Positions 1 to 7,854 of a stretch of 22,480 bases of DNA are shown one piece after another (position 1 is the stretch's first letter; every line of letters begins with the position of its first letter). Position numbers and translations under genes: made by a program. Source of the stretch: Paulinella micropora. Lineage: Eukaryota; Cercozoa; Imbricatea; Euglyphida. The notes under the pieces are model-generated. The model was not told the DNA's origin, searched no databases, and was given only the letters and a program-made list of their open reading frames with translations. Location of the stretch: the NCBI GenBank assembly GCA_009731375.1, contig BJOX01000373.1, positions 201,930-224,409 on the forward strand, read 5' to 3'.

Positions 1-1058
<1,058 letters not shown>

Positions 1059-1062
1059 CTAC

Positions 1063-1104
1063 AGGTAACGCTGCATCTTGGTTCGCGTTCAGGAATTGCT
1101 GGAT
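1063..1104 (-). other. possible micro-exon, strand uncertain
   Basis: A short non-repetitive island between the TAC array and a TAGG-type array. On the minus strand it is a 42-nt block between a pyrimidine-rich CTTTCGCCAG acceptor and a GTAGCA donor, reading IQQFLNANQDAALP in one open frame. On the plus strand the same island (about 1065-1118) also sits between CTACAG and GTAGGT, so it could belong to the SNARE gene downstream. I recognise no family in either reading. Confidence 0.25.
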
Positions 1105-1110
1105 CTGGCG

Positions 1111-1287
1111 AAAGACAGGTAGGTAGATAGTAGGTAGGCAGGTGGTAGGTAGGTATGTACATGCAGCCTTGCATGGATAGGTAGGTAGGTACATGCTACC
1201 TATAGGTAGGTCGGTAGGTATATATACGCAGCCTTGCATAGATTGACAGGTAGGTAGCCAGGTAGGTATGTATGTGCTGGCTTGCGT
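1111..1287. repeat. degenerate TAGG/GTAG tetranucleotide repeat
   Basis: AGGT/GTAG units broken by two near-copies of a segment containing GCAGCCTTGCAT (about 1164 and 1230), so the tract has itself been duplicated at a scale of about 65 bp. No gene seen. Confidence 0.8.
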
Positions 1288-1984
1288 GGTAGATGGCCAC
1301 TCGCAATCTGACCACACGCTTTGTAGTGACGTGTGATAGATGGCCACTCGCAATCTGACCACACGCTTTGTAGTGACGTGTGATAGATGGCCACTCGCAA
1401 TCTGACCACACGCTTTGTAGTGACGTGTGATAGATGGCCACTCGCAATCTGACCACACGCTTTGTAGTGACGTGTGATAGATGGCCACTCGCAATCTGAC
1501 CACACGCTTTGTAGTGACGTGTGATAGATGGCCACTCGCAATCTGACCACACGCTTTGTAGTGACGTGTGATAGATGGCCACTCGCAATCTGACCACACG
1601 CTTTGTAGTGACGTGTGATAGATGGCCACTCGCAATCTGACCACACGCTTTGTAGTGACGTGTGATAGATGGCCACTCGCAATCTGACCACACGCTTTGT
1701 AGTGACGTGTGATAGATGGCCACTCGCAATCTGACCACACGCTTTGTAGTGACGTGTGATAGATGGCCACTCGCAATCTGACCACACGCTTTGTAGTGAC
1801 GTGTGATAGATGGCCACTCGCAATCTGACCACACGCTTTGTAGTGACGTGTGATAGATGGCCACTCGCAATCTGACCACACGCTTTGTAGTGACGTGTGA
1901 TAGATGGCCACTCGCAATCTGACCACACGCTTTGTAGTGACGTGTGATAGATGGCCACTCGCAATCTGACCACACGCTTTGTAG
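1288..1984. repeat. 47-bp minisatellite, 14.8 copies
   Basis: Units begin GATAGATGGCCACTCGCAAT and recur at 1335, 1382, 1429 and so on to 1946. There are fourteen full units and a 39-nt partial. I see no substitution between internal units; only the first unit starts GGTAGATGG. Each unit holds a perfect 6-bp inverted repeat (CACACG / CGTGTG, 11-nt loop) and the bZIP-type core TGACGTG. Because 47 is not a multiple of three, every frame cycles through the same 47-residue period, which is why long reverse frames appear. There are no spacers, so it is not a CRISPR array. Confidence 0.97.
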
Positions 1985-2012
1985 AACTGCGCAGCCAGTT
2001 CAAGTCAAAAAG
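1985..2012 (+). CDS. tentative micro-exon at the end of the minisatellite
   Basis: The last minisatellite unit ends in CTTTGTAG and is followed by 28 unique bases and a GTATTT donor. The frame NCAASSSSQK ends in phase 1 and fits the next candidate exon (2111-2137). This would be a disordered N-terminal part of the SNARE. No conserved residues support it; the evidence is splice signals and phase only. Confidence 0.22.
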
Positions 2013-2110
2013 GTATTTCATGTATGTTACTTATGTATGTCATGTATGTCTTGTATGTAAGTATTGTATATAATGTATGTATGTATGTATGTATGTATGT
2101 ATGTATGTAG

Positions 2111-2136
2111 GGAACTCAGCGTTGGACGGGGCTATG

Positions 2137-2137
<1 letters not shown>
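2111..2137 (+). CDS. tentative N-terminal exon of the syntaxin-16-like gene
   Basis: Unique 27-nt island between ATGTATGTAG and GTCTCT, surrounded by GTAT and CT repeats. With phase 1 at both ends it reads NSALDGAM and joins in frame to 2379-2416. The phase match and the island position are the evidence; the N-terminal region of this family is poorly conserved. Confidence 0.35.
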
Positions 2138-2172
<35 letters not shown>

Positions 2173-2378
2173 CCCCCCTCTCTCTCTCTCTCTCGTGTAT
2201 GTATGTATGTATGTACGTATGTATGTATGTATGTATGTATGCATGCATGCATGCATGTATGTATATATGTATGTATGTATGCATACATGTATGTACGTAC
2301 GTACGTACGTACGTACCTATGTATGTACGTGCAGATATTAATGTATTTATGTCTGTGTGTATGCATGCAGGTACGCAG

Positions 2379-2416
2379 GTGCGGACGGGACGTCGCCGCT
2401 CATGCCTGACACTCAG
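2379..2416 (+). CDS. tentative N-terminal exon of the syntaxin-16-like gene
   Basis: Island following GTACGCAG and ending in CACTCAG|GTGGTA. Read in the frame that joins 2111-2137 it gives ADGTSPLMPDTQ and ends in phase 0, which is what the next exon (3262, phase 0) needs. Syntaxin-16 proteins have a loosely similar Ser-Pro-Leu stretch before the Habc domain. An alternative acceptor lies at 2370. Confidence 0.4.
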
Positions 2417-2731
2417 GTGGTACACACATTACTTCATGTATGTACCTATGTATACATACATACATATATACATATATATATATGTATGTATGTGTGTATG
2501 TATGTATGTATGAATGAATGTATGTACACTCAGGTAGATCAATGTATACATGTATGTATCTATGTATATATGTATGTATATATACATGTAGGGATCTATG
2601 TGTATGAGAACGCAGATTTGACTCGATTTTTCCAACCCGCTGATCTCATACATACATACAAACATACATACATACAGACATGCATACATACATACATACA
2701 TACATAACATATCATAACATAACATAACACA

Positions 2732-2763
<32 letters not shown>

Positions 2764-2808
2764 CATAAATACATACATGCATGCATGCATGCACGCATGG
2801 TTTGTCAC

Positions 2809-2847
2809 ACGAGTGCTCAGAGTCTGCAAGTTGAAGCAGATATCAAC
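2809..2847 (+). pseudogene. decayed copy of the 3262 exon (relic 1)
   Basis: ACGAGTGCTCAGAGTCTGCA aligns with the start of the true exon (GCGAGTGACGCTAATCTGGA). The reading TSAQSLQVEADIN keeps the T/A-S-x-x-x-L pattern but lacks the 3' half and the donor. Confidence 0.6.
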
Positions 2848-2878
2848 ATGTATGCATGTATATGCATCTATGTAGCAG

Positions 2879-2908
2879 ACAAGTAATCAGAGTCAAGAGC
2901 TCGGTGAG
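2879..2908 (+). pseudogene. decayed copy of the 3262 exon (relic 2)
   Basis: Follows GTAGCAG. It reads TSNQSQELGER and then a stop. Same start pattern as relics 1 and 3, more diverged. Confidence 0.45.
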
Positions 2909-3055
2909 CGCTAGCGGTGCTATATATAGATAAGTATAATGTATGTACGCATGTACATATGTAATATGTGTGCATATGTATCTATGTATCTAGCTACATT
3001 TTCATATGTAATATATGTGTATATGTATCTATGTATCTAGCTACCTTTTCTGCAG

Positions 3056-3094
3056 ACGAGTGAGGAGAGTCTGGAGGTGGGAACGGATCTAAAC
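3056..3094 (+). pseudogene. decayed copy of the 3262 exon (relic 3)
   Basis: Preceded by TTTTCTGCAG, a good acceptor. ACGAGTGAGGAGAGTCTGGA then GGTGGGAACGG reads TSEESLEVGTDLN, aligned with [11 protein letters not shown] of the true exon. The 3' half and donor are missing. The leader GTATCTAGCTACNTTTTC occurs just upstream and again near 2985, so the unit was duplicated with its intron. Confidence 0.65.
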
Positions 3095-3152
3095 ATATAT
3101 ATGCATGTATGTATCTCTATATCTATGTAAATATGTATCTACGCATTCTGCA

Positions 3153-3180
3153 ACGAGTCATGCTAGTCTGACATAGACGC
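3153..3180 (+). pseudogene. decayed copy of the 3262 exon (relic 4)
   Basis: After TTCTGCA: ACGAGTCATGCTAGTCTGAC, reading TSHASL and then a stop. Same acceptor-proximal half of the exon as the other relics. Confidence 0.5.
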
Positions 3181-3261
3181 ATTTATGTATCTATAATATT
3201 TAACAAATAGGCATTTATGTACCTATATGTCGATGTAGATCTGTATGTACGCATGTTGTAG

Positions 3262-3315
3262 GCGAGTGACGCTAATCTGGAGATTGGAGCGGGAGCAGTG
3301 CCGATGAGCCACCCC
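3262..3315 (+). CDS. SNARE gene exon: pre-Habc segment
   Basis: 54 nt, phase 0 to 0, reading [18 protein letters not shown] between TGTTGTAG and GTACCT. It corresponds to the stretch just before the PEWV/PKWV motif in syntaxin 16. Of six related copies in this intron region it is the only one with both halves and both splice sites. Confidence 0.75.
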
Positions 3316-3325
3316 GTACCTAGCC

Positions 3326-3379
<54 letters not shown>

Positions 3380-3450
3380 TTATGGATGGATGGATGGATG
3401 GATGGATTTGGATAGATGGAATGGTTGGGTGGATGGATGGATGGATGGAT

Positions 3451-3492
<42 letters not shown>

Positions 3493-3585
3493 GTAGGTAG
3501 GTAGGCAGGTAGGTAGGTAGGTAGATAGATAGAATCCATCCGTCCGTCCGTCCGTCCATCCATCTATCCATCCATCCATCTATCC

Positions 3586-3633
<48 letters not shown>

Positions 3634-3710
3634 GTCTGTCTGTCTGTCTATCTATATGTCTGTCTGTCTATCTATCTATCTGTCTGTCTGTCTGTCTGTC
3701 TATCTGTCTG

Positions 3711-3747
<37 letters not shown>

Positions 3748-3926
3748 ATATCTATCTATATATATATCTATCTATCTATCTATCTCTCTGAATGAGATTG
3801 GCGGGAGCAGTGCCCATGAGTCACCCAGTATCTATGTATGTATGTATGTATGTATGTATGTATGTATGTTTGTGTGTGTATGTATGTATGTATGTATGCA
3901 TGCATGCATGCATGCATTCATGCATG

Positions 3927-3982
<56 letters not shown>

Positions 3983-4080
3983 CATCCATTCATCCATCTA
4001 TCTATGTTTGTTCTCTCTGTCTGTGTGTGTATTGTGTAGCCTGAGTGGGTGGCGATCGTGGAGCAGATTCGTGAGATACA

Positions 4081-4154
<74 letters not shown>

Positions 4155-4785
4155 GTGTCTGTAGCCTGAGTGGGTGGTGATCGTGGAGCAGATTCGGGAG
4201 GACATCGAGACCACCAAACGAAAACGTAACATACATACACACTCATATATTATATATATATATTACATACATAAATTAGGTAAAGAATTTCCCAAGTAAG
4301 AAGGGAGGCGAAATGTGTGTGTGTGTATGTGTGATATATGTGTTGTGTTGTGTTGCTTAGTCGGTGAGTTGCAGAAGCTCCACACAGAAAGGTTGAAAGT
4401 GTCCTTTGGAGGTCGCTCACTTTCTTCTCTCTTCTCTCTTTTCTCTTTGCCTCTTTTTTTTCTTTCCCTTTTCCTGTTTCTTCTCTTTTCCTCTCCTCTC
4501 TCAGCTCACCCCCCCCCCCCCCNNNNNNNNNNNNNNNNNNNNNNNNNNNNNNNNNNNNNNNNNNNNNNNNNNNNNNNCCACCCCCCCCCCCCTTGCTAGA
4601 TTCTCAAGAAGAGTGAGAACAGTTTGAAGCGGATTGCTGTGGTGGGCAACGATCCGGGAACCAAACTCCCCAGACAAGAACAGGTGGGCTACATACATAC
4701 ATAAAAATACATACGCGTGAATACATGCGTACATACTTACTTTAACTTTACTTACTTTACTTACTTTACTTGCTTACTTACTTAA

Positions 4786-4827
<42 letters not shown>

Positions 4828-5133
4828 GCTTGCTTGCTTACTTACTTACTTACTTACTTGCTCTTTGCTATAGATGGTTCGATTGAACGTGATGCGTAAC
4901 TTTGCCACCACTCTTCGCGGACTCTCCAAAGACTTCCGACTGTCTCAGAAAGACTACTTACAACGTAACGGACTTTCTTTCTTTCTTTCTTTCTTTTTTT
5001 CTTTTCTTTTTTTCTTTCTGTCTTTCGTTCTGTCGTTCTGTCTTTCTTTCTGTCTTTCTGTCTTTCTTTCACATACATGTAGGTTGTATACGTTCTACTC
5101 CCTCCCTCACCCCCACCCCCACTCCCTCCCTCT

Positions 5134-5231
<98 letters not shown>

Positions 5232-6573
5232 NNNNNNNNNNNNNNNNNNNNNNNNNNNNNNNNNNNNNNNNNNNNNNNNNNNNNNNNNNNNNNNNNNNNN
5301 NNNNNNNNNNNNNNNNNNNNNNNNNNNNNNNNNNNNNNNNNNNNNNNNNNNNNNNNNNNNNNNNNNNNNNNNNNNNNNNNNNNNNNNNNNNNNNNNNNNN
5401 NNNNNNNNNNNNNNNNNNNNNNNNNNNNNNNNNNNNNNNNNNNNNNNNNNNNNNNNNNNNNNNNNNNNNNNNNNNNNNNNNNNNNNNNNNNNNNNNNNNN
5501 NNNNNNNNNNNNNNNNNNNNNNNNNNNNNNNNNNNNNNNNNNNNNNNNNNNNNNNNNNNNNNNNNNNNNNNNNNNNNNNNNNNNNNNNNNNNNNNNNNNN
5601 NNNNNNNNNNNNNNNNNNNNNNNNNNNNNNNNNNNNNNNNNNNNNNNNNNNNNNNNNNNNNNNNNNNNNNNNNNNNNNNNNNNNNNNNNNNNNNNNNNNN
5701 NNNNNNNNNNNNNNNNNNNNNNNNNNNNNNNNNNNNNNNNNNNNNNNNNNNNNNNNNNNNNNNNNNNNNNNNNNNNNNNNNNNNNNNNNNNNNNNNNNNN
5801 NNNNNNNNNNNNNNNNNNNNNNNNNNNNNNNNNNNNNNNNNNNNNNNNNNNNNNNNNNNNNNNNNNNNNNNNNNNNNNNNNNNNNNNNNNNNNNNNNNNN
5901 NNNNNNNNNNNNNNNNNNNNNNCTCTCTCTCTCTCTCTCTCTCTCTCTCTAGGCCTGCGAGGGCAAGAGAGAGATTGCGCAGAGTTTTTTGAGACGGAGA
6001 TGCAAGGCAGCAACATGTCCATGGACGAAGCGCTCGACCGCGTAACTATATCTATCTCTACCTACCTACCTACCTCCCTACCTACCTACCTACCTACCTA
6101 CCTACCTACCTACCTACCTACCTACCTACCTGCCTGCCTACCTACCTACCTACCTACCTGTCCATCGTATCATGCAAGGCAGGAACATGTCTATGAATGA
6201 TGTATGTATATATTTGCTGTAGGGGTTGAAGCCTAGTCAGCTGCAACACTTGCCAAAGACACATACATACATACATACATACATACATACATACGTACGT
6301 ACACACGTACGTACATACATACATGCATACATACCTGAATACATACATACATACATACATACATACATACATGCATACATACATACATACATACATACAT
6401 ACATACATAAATACATAAATACATACGTGCATACATACATACATACATATATACATATGTATTATGTATGTATGTATGTCGTACATATATACATACACAT
6501 ATATCTGCAGGGATTGACACCTAGTCAGCTGCAGCACTTGCAAGAGATCGAGAAAAAGGTCAACACAACTCTC

Positions 6574-6638
<65 letters not shown>

Positions 6639-6693
6639 GCCTATGCCTATGTCTGTGTCTGTGTCTGTGTGTGTCTGTCTGTCTGTCTCTCTG

Positions 6694-6786
<93 letters not shown>

Positions 6787-6967
6787 TTGTGTGTGTGTGT
6801 GTGTGTGCCTTTTGTTTGTCTGTCTGTGTGTCATGTTTGTGTATGTATGTACTATATCGTAGGCTTCAGATCGTGATAAAGAAATTCTTCACATAGCTCA
6901 GGTATTTCCATCTCTCTCTCTCTCTCTCTCCTCTCTCTCTTTCTCTCTCTTTCTCTCTCTTTCTCTC

Positions 6968-7023
<56 letters not shown>

Positions 7024-7091
7024 TCACACGCACACACATCATCATCATCGTCATCATCATCACCACCACCATCGTCATCGTNNNNNNNNNN

Positions 7092-7174
<83 letters not shown>

Positions 7175-7355
7175 TTGTGTGTGTGTGTGTTTGTGCCTTT
7201 TGTTTGTCTGTCTGTGTGTCATGTTTGTGTATGTATGTACTATATCGTAGGCTTCAGATCGTGATAAAGAAATTCTTCACATAGCTCAGGTATTTCCATC
7301 TCTCTCTCTCTCTCTCTCCTCTCTCTCTTTCTCTCTCTTTCTCTCTCTTTCTCTC

Positions 7356-7411
<56 letters not shown>

Positions 7412-7679
7412 TCACACGCACACACATCATCATCATCGTCATCATCATCACCACCACCATCGTCATCGTCATCAATCGCCATTCGCTTCTTCCTTCTTTG
7501 CTTCTCAGTCGATCAACCTGGCACAAATGTTCAAGGACATAGACACATAAATACACAGACATACAAACATACATGATAACATACAACACTATCTACGTAG
7601 TCGATCAACGACCTAGCACAAATCTTCAAGGAGCTTAATGTGCTGGTGGTAGAACAGGGAACCATCCTGGATAGGGTAT

Positions 7680-7742
<63 letters not shown>

Positions 7743-7803
7743 AGAGAGATAGAGAGATAGATAGAGAGAGAGAGGGAGAGAGAGAGATAGATAGAGAGAG
7801 AGA

Positions 7804-7854
<51 letters not shown>

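Larger units (their letters stand above)
2013..2800. repeat. GTAT/CATA and CT repeat intron DNA
   Basis: (TATG)n at about 2073-2110, (CT)n at 2138-2194, (GTAT)n at 2195-2335 and 2430-2600, then (CATA)n at 2640-2775. The GTAT and CATA blocks are reverse complements and can fold on each other. A unique island at about 2608-2650 (reading ADLTRFFQPADLI on +) has no clear splice donor and I leave it unassigned. Confidence 0.9.
6704..7469. repeat. 378-bp direct duplication around a 10-N gap
   Basis: 6704-7081 and 7092-7469 appear identical apart from one G/T difference in the GT tract, and both include the 39-nt exon. Copy 1 stops exactly at the N10 gap and copy 2 starts exactly after it. This is what two overlapping contigs placed end to end look like, so a false assembly duplication is more likely than a real one. 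Confidence 0.85.

Noticed and set aside
1288-1984. CRISPR array
   Set aside because: Units abut with no spacers, and this is a eukaryotic intron-rich region.
7251-7289. A second functional copy of the 13-residue SNARE exon
   Set aside because: Including both copies shifts the SNARE heptad register; the block is duplicated exactly at an N10 gap, as in a contig overlap.
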